From positions 20,383,377 to 20,447,376 of the forward strand of contig JAJLRJ010000006.1 in assembly GCA_024195265.1 (NCBI GenBank): a DNA stretch of 64,000 bases, in the 5' to 3' direction. Source of the DNA: Dendrophyllia cribrosa (Eukaryota; Cnidaria; Anthozoa; Scleractinia; Dendrophylliidae). Position numbers and translations under genes: made by a program. Position 1 is the first letter of the stretch; the number at the start of each line of letters is the position of its first letter. The notes under the pieces are model-generated. The model saw nothing but the letters and a program-made list of their open reading frames with translations. It was not told the origin of the DNA and ran no database searches. Positions 53,460 through 64,000 of this stretch are shown piece by piece.

Positions 53460-53660
53460 TAATGGCACTTTGAGTTAATAAGCAAAACACGTAACTTTCT
53501 TGCGTAATACGCAAAACTTACTTGCTTAATAAGCAAAAAGTAACACTTTTCTTGCTTAATAACAAGAAAATAGCGTCTGTTTTGGTTAATAACCAACCTT
53601 GACGTGTCAAACGTGTTTATTACGTAGAAAATACCGGCTTTTTTGCTTAATAAGCCGATT
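53460..53660 (-). repeat. Array of short TATTA-centred palindromes (right end)
   Basis: Mirror copy of the array at 46700-46884, with the same sites in reverse order. Confidence 0.8.
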
Positions 53661-53706
53661 CCAAAAACAATCTGACTGTCCAAAAACAATCTGACTCCTG
53701 TTATTA

Positions 53707-54187
53707 ATTAAAACTCATAATATGCATTCCTTTTTTCAGTTTTTTACATGTAAATGTTTTTATTGTTACACTGTAGTTATAAATACCTTTCAAGTTGATC
53801 TCCAATCACAGCAGTTGAATCCTGTGACTGAAGCCCATAAAAGTCTTCTGCCTGAAGAGGTCTTTTACTTCCAAGAGAAAGGAGTGGATTTAGCCACCTG
53901 AGGGCAGAGAAAATGGCACATCAGTGAAACCCAGTTTTTAATTAATGAAACTCGTGTGGTCCGGTAGGGTCGCAGATCTTAGAAGCCTCTATTTTCATTG
54001 GCCTTGCAAAACACAGCTGCTATTGTTTTTAGGGTTAGGGTCCATTGTTGTGTTGTTTGTCCTATTGTAGATCACGACTCAGACTGGGCTTATATTTCTA
54101 ATGATGACAGATGGCATTGGAATTTCTATACTTTTCACTTACATTTTGTACTGTTAAGTAGCATAATTACTTTATAGTTCCAAACAT
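53707..54187. other. Gene-free stretch between two mobile elements
   Basis: No feature recognised. Confidence 0.4.
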
Positions 54188-55811
54188 TTAAGAGCGTGTC
54201 CGCGTAAGAACCGACCACTCAAATTTGGGTGCAAATTAGATTTCCTTCATTTTTTCTGCACAAGACAAGCAACATATACAATGAATAAAAACAGTCTTTA
54301 TTTGGGCTAATTCGCCTTTTTTATTTTTTTTAGGTAATTTTTTTGATAGACAGCCGAAAACCGCACAAAAAGGAAAATTGAAACCCAAGATTTTGGTGTT
54401 ACTCGAGCGTTGCTTAAAAATCGCACATTCAATGAAACAATCTAAAACTTGCAGAATTACTAGCTAATTCTTTCTTCTTTTAGTACAGTTCAAAATTATT
54501 TCTCTACTTTTAAAACAAGCAGAGTTAAAAAAAATTCCCTCATCCTTTAAAACACACCGCCATCGTTTATGCTAATATAGCCTTCAGTAAACTGGGTTTT
54601 TCTGGAAAGTGGGACTTAAGTTGGAATGCTACCTATCACTAACCTTTAGTACTATTAAGATCAATCTACATGTATCAAAAATAAAAGTTGTGGGCACTCG
54701 TTATTTTGAAGTGCAAAACAATCGAAAAAGTTGTTACAAATTCAACATTTCGTGTAGAAATCAAGAAATTGCCGTTTAACTGAACTGCTTTTAAAATTCC
54801 ATTCATTAATTTATTTGGTTATTGGAATTCTAATAAAGTAAATTGCAAAGCGTCGAATTTGATCAATCTTGATCTCGTACCAAAATATCGCGAAATCTCT
54901 GAAACTTACATCGCCATGCAGCCGTTCCGTACCACTGCCGTCACGCATCACGCATTCTTGGCCTGTAATAGTGCATTTCATGTACACAGAGTCTCAAATG
55001 GTCTAAAAGCACGGAACTGACCTCTAACTTTAACTCTCTCCCCCCACCCCGTTTTAAATTTATTTTAAATTGGATACACTGGGTTAGTCTTTTCGATTTT
55101 CAATGAATTTTTAAACAAGAGTCAAAGATTCGTTCGTTACCGGGTCAATGTCAACATCTGTTTAAAATTAACTGCGTGTGTTTTTCAGTACGACAGATTT
55201 GCAAATTACCCCAAAGGATAGCAAAACATTAAAAGAAAACGAGGCCTATTTTATACTCAAACTTTCATAATTTGTTAGTGCTAGGTTTAATCTAACATTA
55301 TCACAAACTGCTAAATTTAAACGGGCAGTCGTTCTATTATAGTTGGAACAGTAAAATTTCGATCAACTTTTAGGGCGTACCCATTATCACGTTCTGTGAA
55401 TTAACAAAACTGGGTATTCTTACTTTTAACTTCAGTCCTCAGACGTGATCCATTTGGCGGTAACTTTATTCAAACATTAGTAATTAAATTAACGAAAACA
55501 TATCAACATTGGTTTCCCATTGTTTACACAATTCAGACAATTCAGTAAAGTCTTCTTTGCTTTAATAATTTGGATATACTGAATATGTTCATCTTTTTAG
55601 CTGCGTTATAACAATTTAATTTCAAAATAATCAACAACTCGTTTACAAATAATTATAAGGGAAACAAAAACAAACTGCGAGAAAGCAAGGTGAAATGTTT
55701 GTGTGTTTTCGCAAGCTTCCCATCGCATAATTTAATTACCGTACTTAATTCAATTTTCGCGTTTATAAAAAGGTAGTACTGCTAGAGGAAAAGTTGAACA
55801 CGCATATCAAC

Positions 55812-56215
55812 ATGTCTTCGAAATTCAAATTGTGTTCCCTGAACGGTAAAGTAAAAAGTGATTGTGGAGCAAGTCGAGGTATGGAGGACATATTTCTTCT
55901 CAAGGAATGCAATGATGATGTTAGCACACACCTTGCCAGACGGTTGCCACATGTCAAACGAAAGTTTGAACGAGAAAGATCTAATTTTGACGAGAGCTGG
56001 TCTTTTCTCACTGAGTGAAATGCAAGTTGAAAAAATGTCAGTTTGTCCAAAACAAAAGAATTCCTTGGGAAGGTTTTGGCGACCACCCAAGTCGTGTCAG
56101 TATCCTGGTCATACAGGAAAATCTGCAAGCGTTGCGGGAAAGCATGTCGTGAGCTTGCACATGGCAAGAGAAATCCACAATCTGTTTGGTCAAAACGCAG
56201 CAGTAGGATCACGTA
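55812..56215 (+). pseudogene. TE-associated zinc-binding exon, copy 2, frameshifted
   Basis: Paralogue of 6739-7143. The first frame (from 55812, FKLCSLNGK, SRGMEDIF, ECNDDV) shifts near 55955-55975 into the next frame, which continues with DLILTRAGLFSL, CPKQKNSLGRFWR, CQYPGH and VSLHMAREIHNLFG. The exon ends at a good donor (GTAAGT at 56214-56219). The one-base shift makes it non-functional. It is located just inside the left TIR, as a first exon would be. Function unknown; the Cys/His spacing suggests metal binding. Confidence 0.55.
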
Positions 56216-56249
56216 AGTACCAAGCTTGGGCGAAAGAGTAAATAAATGA

Positions 56250-57518
56250 AGGGCTCGGGGCATATCCAGCCTATGTTGCTCTTGAGGTCGTTTTTTATTT
56301 TTCTCGCTCAGATTTGTCCATTTTTGGCATGTGAACTACAAATTCATTGCAAAACATTGTTTAGATTTTTTTCTGTTGTTTTTTTTCCCGTCGTTTTCGA
56401 GAATTAACGTATGCAAAAAAATAAAAATCTGCATGTCTCCCGCTGAATCCCGCTAGAAAAAATGAATCCCAAGGTTTACCCGAATTTCTCGATTTTACGC
56501 TGATTTTTCACTTCAGATGGCCAAGTTTGGGCCCGTACCGCTGAATCCCGCTCAAGAAAAATAAATCCCGAAGTTCATTCCCTCAAAATCGCTTCATTTT
56601 TATCACCGATAGTCAGCCACTTAGATTCGCGCCATCTCCCTTATCGTTACGGACCTCCTTTAGGAAGCACTCCCGGTCCTCCACTGCCGGCTCATAGTCT
56701 TTGTCCGCCTTGCTGAATTTCACCCGGCCGCAAGAACTCACTTTGAGCTGCCCAACGCTGTATTTCAATCTCCCGCACGACCACGCAAAGCCGACCTATC
56801 TGCCTCTGTCGCAAAGCATGTCGGGATATCAATGGCGAAAACGAAAACGGAATGTCCGCCAAAATACGGAAAATATTATAAGTCTCGAAGCACTTCGGAT
56901 ATCGGGCATTTCGACTACGGCACGGGATGGGAAATGGCCCACAACTCACAAGGCTGCCCTTTTTCTGATCCGAAGTGATTCCTGACTTTCCCGCCGGCTC
57001 GCCTTGTCCACCAACGTCTATTTTCACCTTCGAGCGTGAAATAGAGATTTAGGCAAGAAACACGACTCGTTTTTTTGAGAGGTGCTAGAGATTTACGGAT
57101 TTCCGGACTTAATGATGTCCTTCAATCACCGGACGGGCCTTAAACATATTGGCTCATACGCACGCTACAGACGATGTGTTTGCCGTAGCGAGCTCGCGAT
57201 CGATAACGAACCAGGCGCGCGTAAATAACGGTATTTTCGTTCATGTCGTTGGCGCGGGTCAGGAGTATTGCGGTCGCATATTCTCACAGCTAATCTGCTG
57301 TAATGGCGTCGAAATTACGCTCTGAATGTAAACAACCACTAGAAGACCAGAACTCTGCTTTTTTTCAGGTGAAATTAGTCCAGTTTCTTAGGGTTAGTGC
57401 AAATTCGACAAGGGTTTGTGATTTTATTCGTTGTACGATAAAATTAGGCAAATCTGAGCGAGAAAAAAACGTAAAACGCTCAAAAAGCAACATAGTCTGG
57501 ATATGCCCCGACCCCTTC
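56250..57518. mobile_element. Nested ~1.3-kb TIR element
   Basis: About 80-bp inverted ends (GGGCTCGGGGCATATCC at 56251; complement ending near 57516), continuing through TATGTTGCT and TTTTTCTCGCTCAGATTTG. The interior has two copies of a GAATCCCGCT motif but no recognised protein. Confidence 0.6.
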
Positions 57519-57587
57519 AAATGCTAGAATCAATGTTGCAGTATAAATGTCACTTATTAAAAAGAGAATGATCCGGAACGAGCAAAC

Positions 57588-57621
57588 GAATAAGTGAATA
57601 AGTGAATAAGTGAATAAGTGA
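57588..57621 (+). repeat. AATAAGTG tandem repeat
   Basis: Four consecutive copies of an 8-bp unit. Confidence 0.8.
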
Positions 57622-58024
57622 CGAAAAAAACACGGACAAATAATGTTAACTTTATATTGACTTGAATTCGGACGACAAAACAAAACTTCAACAGTTTTAG
57701 CCAACGTTTCAGATGAATTTCAATGTATTTACTGAATTGAGGACTTTAGTTCGGCATGGTTTTAGCATTAACATGGAGTAGTCTCCTTTTTCGCAGGAAT
57801 AGTTCTGCAACGGAGCGAAACACGCGAGCACTCGCGACAATCGCCTGCCGTGAGGAAACGCCACGTGTGGACGCAGTCTCGATCTCTTTTCTTAACTGAA
57901 CTAGGCAGATTTTATGTCAGTGGTGACTCGAGGTTTCGGAAACGGCACGCGCAAAAGGCTGAGAACGCCAGCGTTTGGAACACGGCGTAAAAATGTTAAA
58001 TTGGCGTCTGGACCTGGTCGCTAA

Positions 58025-58076
58025 GACGTCAGCGCGCGCACCGAAATACCTGATGAAGGGCTAAGCCCGAAACGTC
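58025..58076 (+). ncRNA. Hammerhead ribozyme-like sequence
   Basis: A canonical core: CTGATGA (58050-58056), helix II GGGC/GCCC, then GAAA (58069-58072). GACGT (58025-58029) pairs with ACGTC (58072-58076) as a 5-bp helix III, placing a GTC cleavage triplet at 58028-58030. Helix I is not apparent in the 19 bases between, which lowers confidence. Confidence 0.4.
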
Positions 58077-58302
58077 GTTGATGAAATTAACTTGACCGGC
58101 TTTCACAAAACATGTTAATTTTATTTTTCCAATATGTTTATTTCTATTTCAAATTCATGAACTCATTTTTTCAGAAAGTGGAATTGAAGACAAAAGCATT
58201 TGATTTCGAAACGGTTATAAGTGAGGTACTAAGTAATATATAGTTTGTGGGATCTTCGGCGAGCAATGCGTAATGCATGACAACATGCGTAAATAATGGG
58301 CC

Positions 58303-59051
58303 TCTTTACACTGGGCACTTAAGTAAGACTTAAGAGCGCTTAAGTCTTACTTAGCCAAAAAATTGTGTGTGATGGTCTAAGTAAAAACTGAACGCACTTG
58401 ACTTAGCATCTCATTAAAGTCGGCAAATTGAAAGGATTCAAGTAAGACTTAAGGTTCTGCAAAACCATCCTTATCGAAACTCAAGTCGACTTATCGTGCC
58501 GTGGGGCGGATCACCATGCCAATCAAGCCAATTAACTCCATGCCTTCGCAAACATCGTGGCATCGCTGTTTTCGACTGTTTTGCGACCTTTGGTAATTGG
58601 TAGCTGCAAGTTGTTTTCGAAATTATCAAAATGTCAAACGATGGTCACGAAGGACACGATACACCAATTCCTTCGAATTTGATCCTTATGCATACGACAA
58701 CGGTGTCTTTATCGTCGAGTGTTTTCGCGCGAGACATCGTCATCAAAATTGAACATCTGCAGAACAGCTAATTCTACAGTTTACAGCTTGTATTTCTTTT
58801 AACATGTTCTAAATCATTCATTGGTTATGTTATTTATGTTATTCGTCCAAAGTTTTACGTTTATGGGCTTTCTCCTTTGAAGATGCGGCGTTATAAATTT
58901 GTTTACTTTTAAGCAGCGTCTTCGCTCGGCTAGCTCAAGTCAACTTAAGTTTTTGCATTTACCCGTGTATGAAGAGCTAAGTAAGAGCTAAGTAAGAAAA
59001 TCGTACTTTACTTGAGCGTTCGTTAAGTTTACTTGAGATCTAGTGTAAAGA
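58303..59051. mobile_element. ~750-bp TIR element
   Basis: Short inverted ends TCTTTACACT(G/A)G with repeated internal ACTTAAG/CTTAAGT and AAGTAAGA motifs near both ends. The target duplication is unclear, and there is no recognised protein. Confidence 0.5.
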
Positions 59052-60743
59052 CTACCAATGGCTCAGATTAAAGTGGGAAATATTTCGCACTGGTGGTTAA
59101 AAATTCAGGCTTCTCAACTTTGAAGCTTAAAAATGTACTTCATTTTAGTTACGGTGGTATGATCAACTCATTCATGAAAATTGAAAAGCAACCGTTCGTT
59201 TCTGAATTTCAACGTGAAATGTTACATTTGTAACAACTTTTTCGATATGTTTTTCGCTTGAAAATTACGAGTGCCCACAGTTTTTATTTGTGAAACTTGT
59301 AGACTAGTCTTACTACTTAAGGATGGTAAAAAGTATCATTCCAGCTGAAGTCGTACTTTCCAGATAAAAAAACCCGTTTTCTGAAGGCTACTGATTAGCA
59401 TAAAAGGAACGTGTCATTGAACTCATGGCGGGTGGCGAATCTTTTGACTCTTGCTAGAGCTGATTCATTAAAAATTGGAAAGATTAAGTGTATCTTTGTA
59501 TCAATTATTTGTAAAATGGGGTGGAGGAGGGTTCAAGTTGGACTTACCGACTGTTTTAGACTCTGTGTACATGTTTTATAAATGCAGTATCAGACGCCAA
59601 GAATGCGTGATGCGTGACAAGAGTGGTGACGGCTTTATTGGAGGAGAATGACTGCTTGGCCATGCAAGTGGGAAAGATTTCGCGATGTTTTGGTCGAAGC
59701 TTCGAAATTTACTTCAATTTAATTCCAATAATCAAATAAATTAATTAATGAAATTTAAAAAGCAGTTCAGTGAAACAGTCAATTTCTTGATTTCTACACG
59801 AAATGTTGAATTTGTAACAACTTTTTCGATTTTTTTGCGCTTCAAAATAACGAGTGCCCACAACTTTTATTTTTGATACATGTAGATTGATCTTAGTACT
59901 AAAGGTTAGTGATAGGTAGCATTCCAGCTTAAGTCCCACTTTCCAGAAAAACCCAGTTTACTGAAGGCGATATTAACATAAACGATGGCGGCGCATTTTA
60001 AAGGATGCAGGAAAATTTTTTAACTCTGCTTGTTTTAAAAGTAGAGAAATATTTTTTAAATATACTAAAAAAAGAAAGAATTAGCTAGTAATTCTGCAAG
60101 TTTTAGGTTGTTTCATTGAATGTGCGATTTTTAAGCAACGCTCGAGTAACACCAAAATCTTGGGTTTCAATTTTCCTCTTTGTACGGTTTTCGGCTGTCT
60201 ATCAAAAAAAATACCTAAAAAAAAAAACAAAAAAGGCGAATTAGCCCAAATAAAGACTGTTTTTATTCATTGTATATGTTGCTTGTCTTGTGCAGAAAAA
60301 ATGAAGGAAATCTAATTTGCACCCAAATTTGAGTGGTCGGTTCTTACGCGGACACGCTCTTAAGGACAGAAACACTTATTAATTACAGTATCTGTTTCTT
60401 ATGAAAACTGGAACAAAAAGTCTTACATTTGTGTATAATATTGCATAATATCAGGAGCCAATAACCTGGAGCCTTCCTCTCCCATATAAACCCTATGAGT
60501 CAACCCTTCCCCGTATCTTTTTATTTTTACAACTCTGCAGGGCTTTCAGATTCCTGTGGACATTTTAAAATGCCCAATCAAAACAGAGTTATTGTTTTAC
60601 GTCACACCAGCAGCTACACAGAAATTGGACTCGGAAAGATTTATCGAACGAAATTTCAGATTCTTACGATGTTTATTCAAAAGAAAACTGCAATATTTCT
60701 TTTTGACATCTGTTTTAATAAAACAAGAGGCTACACTGGTAGC

Positions 60744-60824
60744 CTATTCAAACCTCATTGAATATTTATGATCCCTCGCGATGAAGTCATTGGCATTATG
60801 TAAGCAACTTAATGATATGCATCT
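60744..60824 (+). repeat. 81-bp direct repeat, copy 1
   Basis: Nearly identical to 63354-63434 (a few substitutions), starting CTATTCAAACCTCATTGAAT. The two copies are 2.6 kb apart and could be ends of one element. Confidence 0.75.
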
Positions 60825-61503
60825 GTGTCAGTTAAGCTAACAAGTCACGGAGTTAACAACTCGCTATGCTATGGGAGACCAGTCGCGTCCTACTCCGGTG
60901 AACAACGAAGAAGATGTGGAAATATTACAGGCTTTACAGCCCAACGCAGTTATACGACGAATAATCCTGTCTCTGAGGCGGCTTTAGCTTCTTCTGGCCC
61001 GGCGAACTCTCAACCGGTCTTCGCGGCTTCACGACAAGATTCTGTTAATTCAGAAGCCCGGTAAACTCTGAAAACCGATGAAACTAAGAAGGCAAAAGGA
61101 ACTTGGGGGTGAGAATTATAGCTTAATCCTGCTAGTTGCTCTTTATTCGTTGGGTTATAACGAGTTTGTTGTAGCCGTTATATTTATCGGATTTTTGGTC
61201 GTTTCTTTGCAAGCACATGGCTGGTAATTTATGCAAATTGCTCATCCGGGCATGCTGGTCTAGTGTTATGGCTTAGCCCTTCTATGACTTACTTTGCAGG
61301 GTTACACCCCTATTATTTTTCCGGACGCGACTGGTCTTCTTGTAGTTTTACCCGTGCTTTGCTCGTACACTCCTATATTGCATTTGTTTGTATTTGTAGG
61401 CTGCTTAGCTGTTGTCAGAGAACAGAGAGAGGATCTGGGTATACGACCAACGGAGGGGGGTGAAACCTTTTGGGTATAGGGTATGGAGTGGTGCTGCTTC
61501 TCA

Positions 61504-61927
61504 CCCAAGGGGTGGGGCTGTGTGCCTATCCAAGAGGTGGGGCTGTATGCCCATCCAAGAGGTGTGGCTGTATGCCCATCCAAGAGGTGTGGCTATGTGC
61601 CCACCAAGGAAGTGTGGCTATGTGCCCACGAAGGGGTGTGGCTGTCTTTCAAAGGCAGACATGCCACCAAGGAGGTGTCGCTGTGTGCCCACTAGGGGGT
61701 GTGACTGTGTGCCCACCCAAGAGATGTGGCTGTATGCACAACTACAGGTGGTTGGGTGCCCACAAAGATGTGTGGCCGTGTCTTTACAAAGCTGGGGTGG
61801 ATGCCCACAAAGATGTCTGGTAGTGTGTCCACAGAGGTGTGGCTGTGGGCCCGTTAAGAGATTTGGCTGTGTGCCCACAAAGGAGATGTGGCTGTATGCT
61901 TACCAGGGGCGTGGCAGTATGCCACAC
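61504..61927 (+). repeat. 25-bp minisatellite, about 17 copies
   Basis: Diverged units of GTGTGGCTGTRTGCCCACCAAGGAG, length 20-39 (mostly 24-26). All plus frames stay open for long stretches and give cysteine-rich pseudo-proteins. I do not consider them genes. Confidence 0.8.
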
Positions 61928-62269
61928 AAGGGACAACGCTGCAAATAGCTCTTGTGGCATTAGAGTTGAAGTAAAGAGTAACCCTCTGATGGGACTGGAA
62001 GCTAGGCGTGGTAGGCGCGGAACTCGAAGTCTCTAGTGTGCAACCAGATTATGTCGGGAATCTGGGGTCCTGTTTATGGAGCCGCATAGTCGAAAGCCAG
62101 GTGCTACAGAGTGTTCTTGTAAAGTTAGTAGAGTCGAAACAAGAAGCAGAGATTGCAAAGTCATCGAGAAGGCACTGAAGGTGCTGAAAAGGTGCTGAAC
62201 CAGAAGAAAAGGCAGAAGAGAGCCTGGAAGTGCATGCCCCTCACCATATCCGAAAGGAAGGGGGAGGAG

Positions 62270-62369
62270 AGCTTTCAATCTGAAATGCTTCTCTTGCAGT
62301 AAGATGGGCCACATAGCCAAGTTCTGTCCGTTTGTGAAGGATTCACGGGTTCTAGCGTGGAAAAAGGGA
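62270..62369 (+). pseudogene. Retroelement gag zinc-knuckle fragment
   Basis: A short frame reads LKCFSCSKMGHIAKFCPF, a CCHC knuckle (C-x2-C-x4-H-x4-C), then stops at a TAG. The upstream sequence is out of frame and no other retroelement domain is visible nearby. Confidence 0.5.
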
Positions 62370-62809
62370 CTGTAGCCTAGAGTATTGGATAACCGAGAAG
62401 TTACTGTAAACGGAATGTAAAGAAAAATGGACTGGGCACTGGATAATCGATAGACTATATAATATAATAATTATTGCAAATGATGATAATAAAGGAACAC
62501 TGATACGATAACGGACAATGACCTTTTTTCCTTACACACGCACGCGCCCACAAAGGCATATGATAATCATGGTTAAGGGAATTACGGTGTATTGGAATTT
62601 AAACGGGTCGTTTGTTGCAAAGTGACGTGTTTTGTTTATTTTCGGTAACCCTTGATCGGTGGGATGACCCAGCAAGCGTTTTGTCTTATAAAGCATTCCC
62701 TTGTTGCCACAATTTCTCGGGCAGATAGGTCGTTTCCTTCGGGCTTGGGTTTCCATCTAAGAGTACCGTCACTCGTGGTAAAGCATCCCCTTCATTTTGC
62801 CTTATTGCA

Positions 62810-62810
62810 G

Positions 62811-62852
<42 letters not shown>

Positions 62853-62856
62853 AAAA
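62810..62856 (+). repeat. Poly-C/poly-A tract
   Basis: About 33 C followed by about 14 A; length is likely uncertain in the assembly. Confidence 0.85.
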
Positions 62857-63183
62857 AGGGAAAAGGAAAACACGAGAACACTGGCAATTTGACCCAATCA
62901 CGGCTTGTCAGAATGCCAAACTTTGCAGTATTAAGTGGGTACTCCTGGATGGAACCCCAAGCTCTGAGGAAGTGACAGAGCCTGCGTTATTCGAGGAGTT
63001 TGACAGAGTTCTAGACGGAGATCTGCGACGAGTAACCGATATCCCTTTCGAGACCCTGATTCTAAGGGTTTTGGAAATCTATCTATTAACCTCCCACATT
63101 CTGAGTGACCAATAGACGTGAACTCACTCTAGCCTGTTTGTGTTTGCGTGGATTGCAGATTTTAATGTTTGGGAGAATAGATT

Positions 63184-63243
63184 TGGAGGTGAGGATTAGG
63201 ATTGGTAAGGATTGGGAGTAAGGATTGGGGGTAAGGATTGAAA
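63184..63243 (+). repeat. GGTAAGGATTGGGA-type short tandem repeat
   Basis: Four to five degenerate copies of a 12-15-bp unit. Confidence 0.65.
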
Positions 63244-63353
63244 TGTAGATGTTGTGGTAGGGTGGTCACTTTAGGAAGGCTTCCCCTACCGGGCGAGACA
63301 GGGAGGACTTTCCCATACCTTAATGCTAATGAGGCAGCAAGAGGGATAATGAA

Positions 63354-63434
63354 CTATTCAAACCTCATTGAATATTTATGATCCCTCGCGATGATGTCAT
63401 TGGCATTATGTACGCAACTTAATAATATGCATCT
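63354..63434 (+). repeat. 81-bp direct repeat, copy 2
   Basis: Partner of 60744-60824. Confidence 0.75.
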
Positions 63435-63634
63435 CCTTCCAGTCGGCCCATGGGGGAAGGCCCCCGAGGAGAAATTTCAACCTTTCCAGGAAGGTTTTCG
63501 TTGGGGTCTTTGGGAGCTTATTTGGTGGCAATCCAGATAGGGTATCGTTCTAACTACTATTTGTTAGATCAGTTATTAGAACGCAATTTTCGTTAGGCTA
63601 CCTCGATTTTAGGCTACCTTTTTGCTGGGTCTTA

Positions 63635-63900
63635 AGGTCGGGACACACGAGGGGACTAGTCCCTGCGACCAGTCCCTGCGACTAGTCCCGGGGACCAAAT
63701 CCCTCCGTGTGAACTGCTAATTTTCGGCAAAAATCTAGTCGCAGGGACTGAATTTTGGTCCCCGCAACTGGTCCCACAAATTCAAACTGGTTTGAATTCG
63801 TGGGACCAGTCCCAGGGACTGGTCCCTTCAAATTTTGCTTGATCCCTTCGTGTGAACAGTTCGTGGGACTTGTCCCTGCGACGAAATGAAAATGAGCCAA
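63635..63900. repeat. Palindromic repeat with many GGGACTNGTCCC sites
   Basis: It starts GTCGGGACACACGAGGGG and contains at least six GGGACTAGTCCC or GGGACTGGTCCC-like palindromes plus an inverted AAACTGGTTTGAATTCGTGGG centre. Likely a MITE; the right border is not defined. Confidence 0.55.
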
Positions 63901-64000
63901 TCGCTGATCAGCATTTTAAGATCCCATAATTCTGTACTCAATGCAAACAAAGTTCCCGCCAAGTTTTCTCGCTAGCATAGACAAATTCGGCTAACGCATT

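Larger units (their letters stand above)
46653..53702. mobile_element. 7.05-kb giant palindromic (foldback) element
   Basis: The arms are 46653 to about 49990 and about 50355 to 53702, reverse complements over about 3.35 kb with only occasional differences (I estimate above 95 percent identity by eye). The ends read AACAGGAGTCAGATTG and each holds a tandem double copy of AGTCAGATTGTTTTTGGA. A 4-bp ATTA flanks both sides (46649-46652 and 53703-53706). No credible coding sequence in either arm. The centre (about 49990-50355) has poly-C and A/T tracts. The superfamily is unknown. Confidence 0.85.
54192..60359. mobile_element. 6.2-kb DNA element with ~940-bp TIRs and TTAA target duplication
   Basis: The ends GAGCGTGTCCGCGTAAGAAC and complement are flanked by TTAA (54188-54191 and 60360-60363). 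The left TIR runs to about 55140 and the right from about 59430. A further degenerate copy of part of the TIR lies at about 59080-59400 in the same orientation as the right TIR. The interior holds the zinc-binding exon paralogue, a nested 1.3-kb TIR element, a nested 0.75-kb element and a hammerhead-like motif. Confidence 0.85.

Noticed and set aside
61504..61927. Possible CRISPR array
   Set aside because: Units of about 25 bp follow each other without unique spacers in a eukaryotic context.
61412..61948. Cysteine-rich 178-codon ORF
   Set aside because: Overlies a 25-bp minisatellite; all three frames are open and there is no supporting motif.

Overview
The window looks like nuclear DNA of a cnidarian, most likely a coral or sea anemone. 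The evidence is AT-rich intergenic DNA, eukaryote-type splice signals, and protein families I associate with cnidarian transposons. No host housekeeping gene, tRNA or rRNA was recognised. Nearly everything interpretable is mobile DNA, much of it nested. Assignments rest on reading motifs and repeats by eye; no database search was possible.

Layout. (1) 594-12932: a minus-strand Ty3/gypsy retrotransposon (gag, protease, RT, RNase H, integrase) split by two TTAA-flanked insertions, a 419-bp MITE at 11258-11676 and an 8.33-kb long-TIR element at 1444-9773. The long-TIR element holds a zinc-binding exon, two MITEs and a nested 3.7-kb element with a broken CxC-type gene, part of which is inverted. 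(2) 12933-23448: degenerate repeats, a Penelope-like GIY-YIG fragment, LINE fragments, a 1.5-kb TIR element and a 108-bp tandem repeat. (3) 23449-43755: a third TTAA-flanked long-TIR element. A 16.9-kb Polinton/Maverick (24411-41354) is inserted in its left arm. (4) 43756-46648: a broken ORF and a second Penelope-like fragment between direct repeats. (5) 46653-53702: a 7.05-kb almost perfect non-coding palindrome with arrays of tiny palindromes at both ends. (6) 54192-60359: a 6.2-kb TTAA-flanked long-TIR element carrying a paralogue of the zinc-binding exon. (7) 60364-64000: minisatellites, a gag-type zinc knuckle fragment and a palindromic repeat.

The Polinton is the centrepiece. It has 226-bp TIRs that differ at one position I could see, a 5-bp target duplication (gacta), and about 18 closely packed genes on both strands. 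These include protein-primed DNA polymerase B with OTU-like and zinc-finger N-terminal regions, a retrovirus-type integrase, an A32-like packaging ATPase, jelly-roll-type capsid candidates, several small membrane proteins, a zinc-ribbon protein resembling viral late transcription factors, a YqaJ-type nuclease and a zinc-finger protein. Almost every gene has a TATATAC-like box 2 to 17 bases before its start codon, too close for an ordinary core promoter. This suggests a virus-style start-proximal promoter system. Four genes carry breaks (two in-frame stops and two frameshifts) although the TIRs are nearly identical. The empty insertion site can be read from the other arm of the host element.
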